A program made the translations under genes and the position numbers. The notes beneath the pieces are model-generated. The model searched no databases. It saw nothing but the letters and a program-made list of their open reading frames with translations, and had not been told where the DNA came from. A stretch of DNA of 64,000 nucleotides from Hymenobacter cavernae (GTDB lineage Bacteria > Bacteroidota > Bacteroidia > Cytophagales > Hymenobacteraceae), in NCBI RefSeq assembly GCF_014641455.1, contig NZ_BMHT01000001.1, forward strand, positions 868,001-932,000, given 5' to 3'. Of this stretch, positions 45,952-55,300 are shown piece by piece. Position 1 is the first letter of the stretch; each line of letters starts with the position of its first letter.

Positions 45952-45980
45952 TAGCCCCGCCAAGTTGGTGGGGCTTTTTT
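45952..45980 (+). terminator. Intrinsic terminator after hflX
   Basis: Stem AGCCCCGCC / GGTGGGGCT around AAGTT, followed by TTTTTT. Confidence 0.9.
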
Positions 45981-46022
45981 GTGCCTGTTAGAAGGCTCGA
46001 CTTTTATTCTCCACAGCTCGGC

Positions 46023-46616
46023 TCACTCCAGTGTCAGATCAAAGCGACCATCGGTAAGCTGGTGCGTTTCGGTCCCGCTTTCTTCCCGCACGATCAGATC
46101 GAAGGTGCCGGAGACGACGTGCGCCACCGTGTCGAAGCGCGTAATGGTCACGTTGCCCACTGCATCCGGACCGGTATAGAAGATGGTCGGGTACCGCGAA
46201 TCGGGTTTGACTATGCCGAAGGCGGCATAAGCTGGATTCGTGCGCGCAAGAGGGACGGCCTGTCTGTCTAAGTGAAATAGGTTCGGCTTGTTTATGCGAG
46301 GGATGTATATTTCTATACTTTCTCCCCCATTGTTTTCTTGGTTTGCACGACTAAACGCTATATGAAGAATACGCCCATCTCGGTTACTGCGAATTGAATA
46401 CGCGTTTATAGAATTACTTGTACCAAGAGGCCCCCGACGCGGCAACCATGCTTTATCATCGAGCAAAAATCCAAACGTATTCTTGCCTGCTTGCGTGGCA
46501 GGGGGCAAACGGTCGAGCTCGGTTTTTTCTTTCTTGCAGCTAGCTGTAAGCAGTGCCAAGACGGAGAGAGGAAGTAGCAATTTCACGAACAATGATGCTG
46601 GAAAGCGTGTAAACAT
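46023..46616 (-). CDS. Tandem lipoprotein, copy 1 (DUF6252-like)
   Basis: 197 residues. Lipoprotein signal VLALLTASC followed by KKEKTELDRLPPATQAGKN. Common core: TFGFLLDDKAWLP, then a variable middle, and VTITRFDTVAHVVSGTFDLI..THQLTDGRFDLTLE. The pattern 'GFLLDGKAWLP ... SGTF' resembles Bacteroidota DUF6252 lipoproteins of unknown function. It is one of three neighbouring paralogues in the same orientation and lies 13 bp after copy 2. Confidence 0.8.
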   Translation of the reverse strand: MFTRFPASLFVKLLLPLSVLALLTASCKKEKTELDRLPPATQAGKNTFGFLLDDKAWLPRRGPLGTSNSINAYSIRSNRDGRILHIAFSRANQENNGGESIEIYIPRINKPNLFHLDRQAVPLARTNPAYAAFGIVKPDSRYPTIFYTGPDAVGNVTITRFDTVAHVVSGTFDLIVREESGTETHQLTDGRFDLTLE

Positions 46617-46629
46617 TCATAGGCCAGGC

Positions 46630-47193
46630 TCACTCCAGTGTCAGATCGAAACGACCGTCGGTGAGCTGATGCGTTTCCAGCCCGTTTTCTTCCCGTACAG
46701 TCAGTTCGAAGGTGCCGGAGACAACGTGCGCCACTGTATCGAAGCGGGTGATGGTCACGCTGCCTACCGCATTGGGACCAGTGAAGAAATCAGTTGGCTG
46801 CCTAGAACCTGATTTTAACACGGAAAATGAGGCGTAAGCTGGCCTACTTCGAGCAAGTGGATCAGCTGTTTTTATCAAGGGAAAGTAACTTGGCTTGGTG
46901 ATATGAGGAATATACAAGGAGAGACTTTCTCCCTCTTGGCCTCTCTCAGGGAAGCGCTCAAAACCAATTCTTACAATTCGTCCATCTCTAGTAGTTCGGA
47001 CAGAATAGGCATCTATAGAAGAGCGCGAAGACAGGTAACTACTTACAGGCAGCCAGGCTTTGCCGTCGAGCAGAAAGCCTGCGGAATTCTTGCCTTCTTG
47101 CGTGGCAGCAGGTAGACGTTCGAGTTCTGTCTTTTCTTTCTTGCAGCTGGTGGTGAGTAGCAGTAGAGTAGCTAGGAAAAGAGGCAGCTTCAT
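46630..47193 (-). CDS. Tandem lipoprotein, copy 2 (DUF6252-like)
   Basis: 187 residues from the ATG at 47193 (MKLPLFLATLLLLTTSC); a longer frame to 47238 lacks a sensible signal. Shares KKEKTELERLPAATQEGKNS, AGFLLDGKAWLP and the closing VVSGTFELTVREENGLETHQ with its neighbours. The ends are highly conserved while the middle differs, as expected for tandem duplicates under divergence or recombination. Confidence 0.8.
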   Translation of the reverse strand: MKLPLFLATLLLLTTSCKKEKTELERLPAATQEGKNSAGFLLDGKAWLPVSSYLSSRSSIDAYSVRTTRDGRIVRIGFERFPERGQEGESLSLYIPHITKPSYFPLIKTADPLARSRPAYASFSVLKSGSRQPTDFFTGPNAVGSVTITRFDTVAHVVSGTFELTVREENGLETHQLTDGRFDLTLE

Positions 47194-47257
47194 GAGAGTT
47201 GAAAATTCGAGAGGAGGAGGAAGAAGAACAAAAGACACTAAGTGAGCTCACCTAGGC

Positions 47258-47821
47258 TCATTGCAATGTTAGATCGAAACGGCCGTCAGTGAGTTGGTGC
47301 GTTTCCGAGCCATTCTCTTCCTGCACCGTCAAGTCGAAGGTGCCCGAGACTATATGAGCTACCGTGTCAAAGCGGGTGATAGTCACGCTGCTGACTGCAT
47401 CCGGGCCGGTGTCGAAAACAACAGGGTACCTTGAACTAGATTTAAGTATGCCTAGCGTAGCATTAGCTGGGTTCGTACGAGCAAGGGGAACGGCTACTTT
47501 ATCTAAAGCGAAATAATCTGGCTTAGTAATGTGAGGCAGGTAGAACGAGAGACTTTCCCCTTCCTTACCGTCCTTTGGAAAACGAACGAATGTTAAGCTT
47601 AGAATTCGACCGTCTCTGCTAGTATTAATGGAATAACCTCTGATGGGAGAATCAGAACAGACGTAGCACTGTGCAGGCAGCCAAGCTTTTCCATCCAGCA
47701 GAAAGCCTGCGGAATTCTTGCCTTCTTGCGTAGCAACAGGCAGGCGTTCGAGTTCGGTTTTCTCTTTCTTGCAACCGGTTGTAAGTAGTAGCGGGATAAA
47801 CAGCAGGAGTATAGGTTTCAT
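47258..47821 (-). CDS. Tandem lipoprotein, copy 3 (DUF6252-like)
   Basis: 187 residues from the ATG at 47821 (MKPILLLFIPLLLTTGC). Lipobox Cys17, then KKEKTELERLPVATQEGKNS, identical or nearly so to copy 2. The C-terminus VVSGTFDL region is also shared (IVSGTFDLTVQEENGSETHQ). First gene of the array in transcription order; the 330 bp upstream hold its promoter but no other gene. Confidence 0.8.
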   Translation of the reverse strand: MKPILLLFIPLLLTTGCKKEKTELERLPVATQEGKNSAGFLLDGKAWLPAQCYVCSDSPIRGYSINTSRDGRILSLTFVRFPKDGKEGESLSFYLPHITKPDYFALDKVAVPLARTNPANATLGILKSSSRYPVVFDTGPDAVSSVTITRFDTVAHIVSGTFDLTVQEENGSETHQLTDGRFDLTLQ

Positions 47822-47848
47822 AGAATACCAGTAATTGAGGAGCAGCAC

Positions 47849-48179
47849 TAGAGTTAGTTGCTGTTGAATTGATAGGCAATGCTAGGCACAAGAGCGAGGA
47901 AAACGAAGCCAATAAACTAGCTTATTAGGCTTTTGGCGGCTTACACAAGTGGGGAAAATAGCGCATAAAACTGACCGCTGGACCCAGGCACCTAGCTTTT
48001 CGGCTGCTTTTATTCAGACTTTTCAGCCTTGGTTTTGGCGCCACTTACTTTTCAAATCTGTGACTGCTCTGGACGCGGCTTTTTTGTGACTGGCTTAATC
48101 TTCGCCACTACCTGCTCCACATAACCATTTCAAGAAGTCGACAGTAAAGAAACTTCCCTGTTCCCTAGCCCCTTACCTC
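47849..48179. other. Intergenic region between lipoprotein array and sixA
   Basis: Divergent promoter region. No gene, hairpin or strong palindrome was recognised here. Confidence 0.5.
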
Positions 48180-48671
48180 ATGAAAACGCTGTATTTGATG
48201 CGCCACGCTAAGTCGAGCTGGAGCTTCGATGACCTGACCGATAAGGAGCGCCCCCTCAACGACCGGGGCCGCGACGACGCCCCCCAGATGGGCCAGGCAC
48301 TGGCTAAACGCAACATCCACCTGGACCTGATGGTCAGCTCGCCGGCCGTGCGCGCCATGAGTACCGCGGCGCTGGTTGCCCACGAGGTAGACTATCCACC
48401 GGCCCGCATTGAGGTGATAGAAGGCATCTACCGGGCCGAAGTTCTGGATCTGCTGGCCATCGTGCGCGGCCTGCCCGATGCGGCCGACTCGGTGCTGCTG
48501 CTAGGCCACAACAACACCATCACCGACTTTGCCAACCTGCTCTCACCGAGCCAACTCAACGAAATGCCGACGGCGGCCATCGTGTGCCTGAAGTTCGGCT
48601 GTGACCATTGGGCCGAGGTCGACCGCGCCAACGCGGAGTTCTACTTCTACGATTACCCCCGCAAGCAGTGA
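48180..48671 (+). CDS. sixA: Phosphohistidine phosphatase SixA-like
   Basis: 163 residues of the histidine phosphatase superfamily. The catalytic RHA motif is LYLMRHAKSSWS (His9); NDRGRDDAPQMGQAL and VSSPAVRAMSTAALVA give the conserved Arg residues, and LLLGHNNTI the second catalytic His. SixA removes phosphate from phosphohistidine in proteins. It is followed on the same strand by ppk1, whose enzyme works through a phosphohistidine. Confidence 0.9.
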   Translation: MKTLYLMRHAKSSWSFDDLTDKERPLNDRGRDDAPQMGQALAKRNIHLDLMVSSPAVRAMSTAALVAHEVDYPPARIEVIEGIYRAEVLDLLAIVRGLPDAADSVLLLGHNNTITDFANLLSPSQLNEMPTAAIVCLKFGCDHWAEVDRANAEFYFYDYPRKQ

Positions 48672-48672
48672 A

Positions 48673-48798
48673 GAAGTGTTAAATTTTGAATGTTGAGTTC
48701 TGAATTATTGAATAGTATAAAGCCAAATACCTAGGTAACAATATGATGATTAAGGATATAATCATTCAACACTTAAAATTCAGCATTCAACATTTCAA
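48673..48798. repeat. Imperfect inverted repeat built of 'TTGAATGTTGA' words
   Basis: GTGTTAAATTTTGAATGTTG.. at 48676 and ATTCAACACTTAAAATTCAG.. at 48773 are roughly complementary. A CCTAGG (48730) lies in the loop. It fills the sixA-ppk1 gap up to the ppk1 start. Confidence 0.65.
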
Positions 48799-48800
48799 TA

Positions 48801-50897
48801 ATGGAATCGACTAAAAAAACGCAACCTAGCTTATTGAACCGCGAGCTGAGCTGGCTCACATTTAACGAGCGGGTGTTGCAGGAAGCGCAGAACCCGGAAG
48901 TGCCGCTGCTGGAACGCATCAAGTTCATGGCTATATTCTCTTCCAACCTCGATGAGTATTTCAAGGTGCGAGTGGCCACGCTGCGGCGCCTGGAAAAGCT
49001 CAAGAAGAAAACCCGCGCCAAGCTAGGGGAAGACCCCGGCAAGCAGCTCCACGACTTGCTGGAAGAGGTCGGGCGGCAGCAGCAGGAATTCGGCGAAACC
49101 TTCCGCAACCAGATTATGCCCGAGCTGCGTCGCCAGCACATCCATCTGGTGTCGGAGCACGACCTGACCGATACGCAGCGCACATGGGTACACGAGTATT
49201 TTCAGAGCCGCGTGCAGGATCTGCTTTCGCCGATTGTGCTGGACGACAACCTGCACCACCTGTTCCTGAAGGACCAGACGGTATACCTGACCCTGCTACT
49301 GAGCGAGCCGGTGAAGCAGAAAAAGCACGAAGACGATGAGCGCATCATGGCCCTGGAGCTGCCCTCCAAGCGCCATGGCAGCCGCTTCGTGCAACTGCCC
49401 GCTGAAGGCGAGGAGCATTACGTGATGTTTCTGGACGACGTGATTCGGTGCTGCGTGCGCACGCTGTTTCCGAACTACGGCCGCGTGCAGGTGAATGCCA
49501 TTAAGCTCTCCCGCGACGCTGAGCTGGACATTCAGGAGGAAGTGTCGGGCAACCTGATGGCCAAGATCAAGAGCAGCTTGCAGAAGCGCGCCACCGGCTA
49601 CCCGGCCCGTTTGCTCTATGACCCGGCCATGCCTAAGCAGGTGCTGAAAGCCATTATGCAGAAAACCGGCATCGGCAAAGAGGAGCTGGTGGAAGGCAGC
49701 CGCTACCACAACTTCCGCGACTTTTTCGGGTTTCCGGGCCTAGGTCAGCCCGAGCTGAAATACCCAGATTTTCTGCCCCTGCCCCACCCGACGCTGCCGC
49801 GCCTAAGCGGCAAGATGCTGGATGCCATTGCTGAGCGCGACCACCTGCTGAATCCGCCTTACCAGTCCTTCGACTACGTAACGCGCTTCCTGACCGAAGC
49901 CGCCCACGACCCGGCCGTAACTAGCGTGAGCATTACGCTTTACCGCGTAGCTGAGAAAAGTGAAGTGGCCAAAGCCCTGCTAAAAGCCGTGAAAAGCGGC
50001 AAGCAGGTGACGGTAGTGGTCGAGCTAAAGGCGCGCTTCGATGAGGAGTCGAACATTCATTGGGCAGAGAAGCTGCAAAAGGCGGGCGCCAACGTCATCT
50101 TCGGCATTCCGGAGCTGAAGGTGCACAGCAAGCTAGCTTTGGTGACGCGCGTGGAGAACGGCCAGAACCGCCAGTACGCCTACCTCAGCACCGGCAACTT
50201 CAACGAGGTGACTAGCCAGATTTACGCCGACTATGGCCTGTTTACGGCCGATACGGGCCTGACCGCGGAAGTAGAACAGGTATTCGGCTATTTTCTCGAC
50301 CGGCAACCTAGGTCGTTCGAGCACCTGCTAGTTGCGCCTTTCGAGCTGCGCGAAAAGCTGAATGCCTTGATTGACCGCGAGATAAAGCTAGCCAAAGCTG
50401 GCAAAGACGCTTACATCATTCTGAAGCTGAACGCCTTGCAGGATGAACGCATGATTCTGAAGCTCTATGAAGCCAGCCAGGCCGGCGTGCGTATCGAGCT
50501 GCTGATTCGGGGTATTTCCTGCCTGATTCCGGGCGTGGAAGGCCAAAGCGAGAACATTCAGCAGCGCGGCATCGTGGACCGCTACCTGGAGCACGGCCGC
50601 GTGTACGTGTTCGGCAACCACGGCGACGAGAAAGTGTATGTGGCCTCTTCCGACTGGATGGCCCGCAACCTCGACCGGCGCGTGGAAGTCGCCTTCCCCA
50701 TCCTCGACCCAAGCATCAAAGCCGAAGTGCGCCACCTGCTGGATTTGCAGCGCCAGGACAACGTAAAATCCCGCGACTGGCACAACCACTTCCTCGGCCA
50801 GGATGACCCCAATGCGCTCAAAGTACGGGCGCAATTTGCCACGTACGAGTATCTGAAAAAGCTGAGCCGCAAGAAGACCACCAAATCGAAATCCTAG
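48801..50897 (+). CDS. ppk1: Polyphosphate kinase 1
   Basis: 698 residues, complete. N-terminal domain SLLNRELSWLTFNERVLQEA and SSNLDEYFKVRVATLRRLEK; the catalytic region has LKVHSKLALV (phosphohistidine) and YAYLSTGNFNEVTSQIYADY; the second site is HGRVYVFGNHGDEKVYVASS. It makes polyphosphate reversibly from ATP. The stop (50895-50897) lies within the left arm of a perfect hairpin shared with the convergent DUF6268 gene. Confidence 0.96.
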   Translation: MESTKKTQPSLLNRELSWLTFNERVLQEAQNPEVPLLERIKFMAIFSSNLDEYFKVRVATLRRLEKLKKKTRAKLGEDPGKQLHDLLEEVGRQQQEFGETFRNQIMPELRRQHIHLVSEHDLTDTQRTWVHEYFQSRVQDLLSPIVLDDNLHHLFLKDQTVYLTLLLSEPVKQKKHEDDERIMALELPSKRHGSRFVQLPAEGEEHYVMFLDDVIRCCVRTLFPNYGRVQVNAIKLSRDAELDIQEEVSGNLMAKIKSSLQKRATGYPARLLYDPAMPKQVLKAIMQKTGIGKEELVEGSRYHNFRDFFGFPGLGQPELKYPDFLPLPHPTLPRLSGKMLDAIAERDHLLNPPYQSFDYVTRFLTEAAHDPAVTSVSITLYRVAEKSEVAKALLKAVKSGKQVTVVVELKARFDEESNIHWAEKLQKAGANVIFGIPELKVHSKLALVTRVENGQNRQYAYLSTGNFNEVTSQIYADYGLFTADTGLTAEVEQVFGYFLDRQPRSFEHLLVAPFELREKLNALIDREIKLAKAGKDAYIILKLNALQDERMILKLYEASQAGVRIELLIRGISCLIPGVEGQSENIQQRGIVDRYLEHGRVYVFGNHGDEKVYVASSDWMARNLDRRVEVAFPILDPSIKAEVRHLLDLQRQDNVKSRDWHNHFLGQDDPNALKVRAQFATYEYLKKLSRKKTTKSKS

Positions 50898-50942
50898 AAC
50901 GACGTAGCGCGAAGCGGGAGCTTCGCGCTACGTCGTTCTAGG
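50893..50942. repeat. Perfect 23-bp inverted repeat bridging two stop regions
   Basis: CCTAGAACGACGTAGCGCG.. pairs perfectly with the complement ending CTAGG at 50942, loop GGGA. It begins in the last codons of ppk1 and ends 2 bp before the stop of the convergent gene. It carries the GTAGCGCGAAGC core of the element at 21719. It probably serves as a bidirectional terminator or 3'-end stabiliser, though T-runs are missing. Confidence 0.9.
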
Positions 50943-50944
50943 CG

Positions 50945-52084
50945 CTACTTGTTCAGCGTCTTGTTCAGGAACTTGCGGGGCGGCACCAGGAACAGCTCGA
51001 TGCTGGCGTAAGGCGCGCCGCCCAGCGTGTTGTCGATGATGCGCGGGCGGGTGCCTTTCCGGAACAGGCTGAAGCCGGAGTTGCCCTCGTCGTCGAAGGT
51101 GTTGAAGGAAGCGTTGTAGCGGTAGCCAGCTTCCAGGCCAAACCACAGAAAATCATAAATCTCGCGCTCCAGACGCAGGCGCGGCTTAAACTCAGTTTCG
51201 CGCAGAATCAGGGTTTGCATGCCGTTGGGCAGCGGCTGCCGCAGCTTGATGTTGTAGTTCATGCCATCGACGGTGTAGCCGCCGAAGAGCAGCGTTTTGT
51301 CCGACACGTTATAGCGAAACGACACGCGGGCCGGAAACAACGCCTCTACGCCCCAGCGCTCGTTGAAGGTGCGGTTGTAGAGAATAACCGGATAAACGCT
51401 CTGGCGCCCAAAGGTATAGCTCAGCTGCAAACCCACCCCCCAGGCAAAATATTTGGTGCGCTTCCACCCGTAGATGAACTCGCCCGACATCTTCAAATAA
51501 TCTTCCACATCCAGCTCGCTGGCCGTGTAGTCGCCGTTTAGCTCGCCTTTCACGCGGGCAATGTACCAGTGCACATCATCGACGGGGCGAATAACGGCGA
51601 GCTGCGCGCCCAGCACCTTCAAGCCTTTGTCTTCCAGATTGCGGAAGAAAACGGAGTTATCTGGTTTGTTGAATTGAAACTCCTCCCGGTCATAGTTAAT
51701 ACCTAGGATGACTTTCAGGTGGGGCCGGTTCCAGGCCGGAATGTAGCCTTTGATGAACGCCCGGCTGTTCTTGGTGACGGTAGCGTTAGCCGTGTTCGGC
51801 GGCCCGTTCTTCGTCTCCGACTTAATGGAGAAATCCGTGAGGCGCTCTATGTGAGCCACTAAGCCTTTACTAGGTCCTTGTCCTACCACCGAAGGCGTGG
51901 CAAATTCCTGCGAATTACCCACCTGATTAGCGCTGGCAGTATCAGCAGAAGCGGGTGCGGGCGGCGGAAACACGGGGGTGCGCAGCGGATTGTCCTGGGC
52001 TCGGGCGGCTAAGGCACTCAGGGAAAGTACAACGGCGAGGCCAGCACGTAACGCGCAATGCCAGGGAGTAGAGGAAGCAGACAT
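50945..52084 (-). CDS. DUF6268-type outer-membrane beta-barrel protein
   Basis: 379 residues. Signal ALRAGLAVVLSLSALAARAQ. After a Pro/Ala-rich linker, the rest is alternating beta strands with aromatic girdles (WNRPHLKVILGINYDREEF, KRTKYFAWGVGLQLSYTFG, NVSDKTLLFGGYTVDGMNYN), like the DUF6268 family of Bacteroidota. Function unknown; probably a porin-like or structural barrel. The upstream hairpin at 52116-52150 isolates it from the next gene. Confidence 0.75.
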   Translation of the reverse strand: MSASSTPWHCALRAGLAVVLSLSALAARAQDNPLRTPVFPPPAPASADTASANQVGNSQEFATPSVVGQGPSKGLVAHIERLTDFSIKSETKNGPPNTANATVTKNSRAFIKGYIPAWNRPHLKVILGINYDREEFQFNKPDNSVFFRNLEDKGLKVLGAQLAVIRPVDDVHWYIARVKGELNGDYTASELDVEDYLKMSGEFIYGWKRTKYFAWGVGLQLSYTFGRQSVYPVILYNRTFNERWGVEALFPARVSFRYNVSDKTLLFGGYTVDGMNYNIKLRQPLPNGMQTLILRETEFKPRLRLEREIYDFLWFGLEAGYRYNASFNTFDDEGNSGFSLFRKGTRPRIIDNTLGGAPYASIELFLVPPRKFLNKTLNK

Positions 52085-52115
52085 AACAGACAGAAGGGCA
52101 GGTCTGGTAGAAGCA

Positions 52116-52150
52116 AAAAAGACGTTAGGCTTTGGCCTTAACGTCTTTTT
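52116..52150 (-). terminator. Intrinsic terminator (minus strand)
   Basis: Read on the minus strand, AAAAAGACGTTAAGGCC pairs with GGC..CTAACGTCTTTTTT, with a T-run. It lies beyond the repeat that follows the large gene at 52393, which it probably terminates. Confidence 0.8.
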
Positions 52151-52209
52151 CTAAAAAAAGGATGAAGTGACTTCGCCAGAGTAACTGAGCTGCTCAGTAG
52201 AAAGCGTCT

Positions 52210-52363
52210 GTCATCCTGAGGAACGAAGGACCTTCCTCTTTTCACCGGCAAACCTAGGTAAACGCAAAAAGCTCTTAACTAACCTTCTCGGCTAATTAAG
52301 AGCTTTTCGCATGGAGGAGAGCCTGGTGCCTAAGAGAGGAAGGTCCTTCGTTCTTCAGGATGA
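52210..52363. repeat. Intergenic inverted repeat, 'GTCATCCTGAG' family, copy 3
   Basis: GTCATCCTGAGGAACGAAGG..CCTTCCTC with AACCTAGGTAAACGC, inner GCTCTTAACTAA / TTAAGAGCTTTTCGC hairpin, and closing AAGGTCCTTCGTTCTTCAGG. It lies between two genes of the same direction. Flanks again show CTGAG/CAGTTGCTC words, as in copy 1. Confidence 0.88.
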
Positions 52364-52392
52364 GAACGACATTGCTTTTACGCAGTTGCTCT

Positions 52393-55300
52393 CTAAAACA
52401 AGAAGTCGAAGCCCAGGAACACCAGTTTCTCTTCGCCCACTGAGTAGGTTACATTGATGACGGCCTGCTTCAGGATATCCACCCACACGCCACCGCCCAC
52501 GGCGGTGTGCAGCGCGTCGAAACCAGTTTTTACGTCGTAGCGGCTGTACACGCGGGCAGCGTCGGCCAGACCTAGGATACCGAACTTACCGGGCAGCAGA
52601 TACGCGTTGAAGGTGAAGAGCTGCAAGCGCACTTCGCCGTTGGCGTAGAACGAGCTACGGCCCGAGAAGCGCGTGCGACGATAGCCGCGCAGGTTGGTGG
52701 TGCCGCCCAGCGTGTTGGCCTGGTAGAAACGGTAATCGCCCAGGTTGCGGGCGGCTCCGATGCGGCCGGCCCAGGTGAGTTGGAAGGGAAAGTTCGGGCT
52801 CACGTAGAAGCGTACTTCCGAAGCCAGGCGACCAAACTGGAGCTGCTCGCCATTGAGCTGGTAGTTATACTCGGCGCTGTTGTACCAGCGGATACCGATG
52901 CGCGGATTTTTGGGCGAGCTGCTGGCATCCAGGTTCAGATACACCTTACCACCTAGGTAGCGGTTCAGCTGGAAATCGGATTCGCGGATGCCGATAGCGG
53001 CGCCGGTCCGGTCGTCGTTACCCGTACCTAACCCGTCCAGAATCTTCTTACCCATCTGGTCGCGGTCAACACGGAACTGGTCGTATTGCGGACCAAAACC
53101 TAGCTTGAGGAAGCTGAAGATGCTTTTCTCCAGCATTGGGGCCACGTAGAAGCGCGAGAAGCGGATGCGGTAGGTGTCGTTGATATCGCGGTTGCGCACG
53201 CGGCCGCCGCCTGCGGGAGCTTCGTTGCGCGTGTCATTACCTAAGCCGAAGTAATTATACAACAGCTGCGGCCCGTAGAGCTGGCTGGTCAGGTTCAGGT
53301 CGAGCTTCCCGAACACATCCACGAAATTGCCCGTGTAGCGCACGTTGTAGGCATTCTGCGAAGGCGACCAGTTGGCCATCAACGACTGCTGCGAAGCGTA
53401 AGGCGCCTTGCGGAAACCATAGCGCCGGTACGTGATACCGCCGCCGACGAAAACCCGGTCGTCGATGTTATACCCAAAATAAGCGGCCGGACCTAGGTAA
53501 TTGAGCTGGTAGTCTTTGCGGTCGGTGCGGTTGGGGTAGTCGTAGCGGCTCACGTCGGTGCCGGGCTCCAGGCGCAGACGCGTGGTGCGGCCGGGCACAA
53601 TCACGTTGCCGGTATCGGCATCGTACACTTGCGTGTAATTGCCTAAGCCCCGCACCCGCGAGCGGTCCACGATGGAGTCGCGGTCGGTGCCGGCGATAAT
53701 GCGCACGTTGGTGCCGCTCTTCACGTCGCCGCGCACGTCGTACACGTCGTTGCCGGCGAAGCCGTAAAGGCGGATGTCCTTGGTGACTTTGTTATCAAAC
53801 GTGCGGTCGAAGAGAATTTTGGTCAGCTTGCCATCTTTGTTGATTTTCTGCACCGTCACGCGGGTTTTGTCGCCCTCAAGGCGCTCGACCACGAACTTCT
53901 CGTTTTTCGAGCTGCCCTTCACCTCCGTAATCTTCGACACCATGGTGTAGTAGTCGGCGGCGAGCTGCGGCAGCAAGTCGCGGCGGCTCTTGAGCTTGGC
54001 GGCAATTTCGGGCCCGTGCTCGTCGTAGATTTTCTTGGGCCAGCGCTGGCGCAGGGCTTTGTCAATCTCGGCGTCGGTGAGGCGCTGCTTCAGATCCTCG
54101 GCGGTTTTCACCCAATCTTCTTTGCTGACTGAAGCCAGGAACACCCGATCATTAGCCAAAGCCGTCAGATTCAAGCCTTTCCAGTCGGCGTAGTCGGGGC
54201 CAAAGTTCTGGAAGTTGCGGATGGCCCATTTGCGCGAAGCTAGGTACGGGAACACCCCGTCGCCCTTGAAGAAGGCAATGTCACGGTCTTCGGGTACGGC
54301 TGTGAACTTCCGGTCGCCTTCCTTGTCTTTGCGCTCCGCCCAGCGCCACTGGTCCTCGTGCCGGTCCCAGTCGCCGATCCACATATCGAAGAGGCGCGAG
54401 CGAGCAAAGGCCTTCTCGTCTACGCGGTTGTCGTTGTCTTCCTGTAGGCGCTCCAGCACCTTGTCGGTACCCACCAGGTTTTTGGCATTGCCCAGCGAGG
54501 CCACGTCGCTCTGGTCGTCCTTGGCATCTTCTTCCAGGAAAACCGGCGTGTTGGCAAAGCGGTCGTAGTACTGCTCCAGCAAGGGGTCCTGCGGAATGTA
54601 GCGCAGCACAGGGTTGGTGTGCAGAATGCCCGCCGCCGATGCCAGCGGCGGAATTGCCAACGCCCCATATGGGTGTTGCGCCGAAATCTGATCCTGCAAG
54701 ATGTCCTTGGCCGCTCCTTCCCGCAACGCCTCCGGCAGCACCGCCGAGGGGTCTTTGTTCAGGCCACGCAGCGTGTAGTTGCGGCCTTCTTCGTTGCGCA
54801 CCTTCAGCGAAGCCGTCTGTTTGCCGCCGCCCACGCGGTAGGGCGAAAGGCCCCCTTTCTCGGTACCTAGGTCGAGTACCCGCATCCGCACGGGCGTTGC
54901 CCACTCCTTGCGGTAGTGCTCGCCGAACAGAAACTTGTGGAACTTGCCGCGCTCATCGTAGCGAGGGTGCGCGGCCACCGTGATGGTGCTATCCTTGAAC
55001 GAGGGCGCGGGCGCCTGCTGCTTCACGGCTACTTCCTGCACAACGGCAGTTGGCTTGGCGTAAAGCGGGGTGCGGAACACCCGCCGGGCCGTCTGGCCGC
55101 TATCCACCGGAATCAGAAACTCGGTCCAGACCTGCCCATCATCATAGTAGTTCACGCGGGCAATGCCTTTTTCCTTGTCCGAAAACATGGCATCGGCGCC
55201 ACTACCAGGCTTCACGTGCTGGGTTTTGCAGCCCGAGCCGCTGATGATCTGGTGGTAGGTAGGCGTCTTGAAGTACTGCAAGTTGTGCTCGTGCCCCGAT

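Noticed and set aside
54281-54904. 207-codon minus-strand frame in the large fusion gene
   Set aside because: An alternative frame of the same strand with Arg/Gly/Ala-rich composition; the main frame carries the domains.
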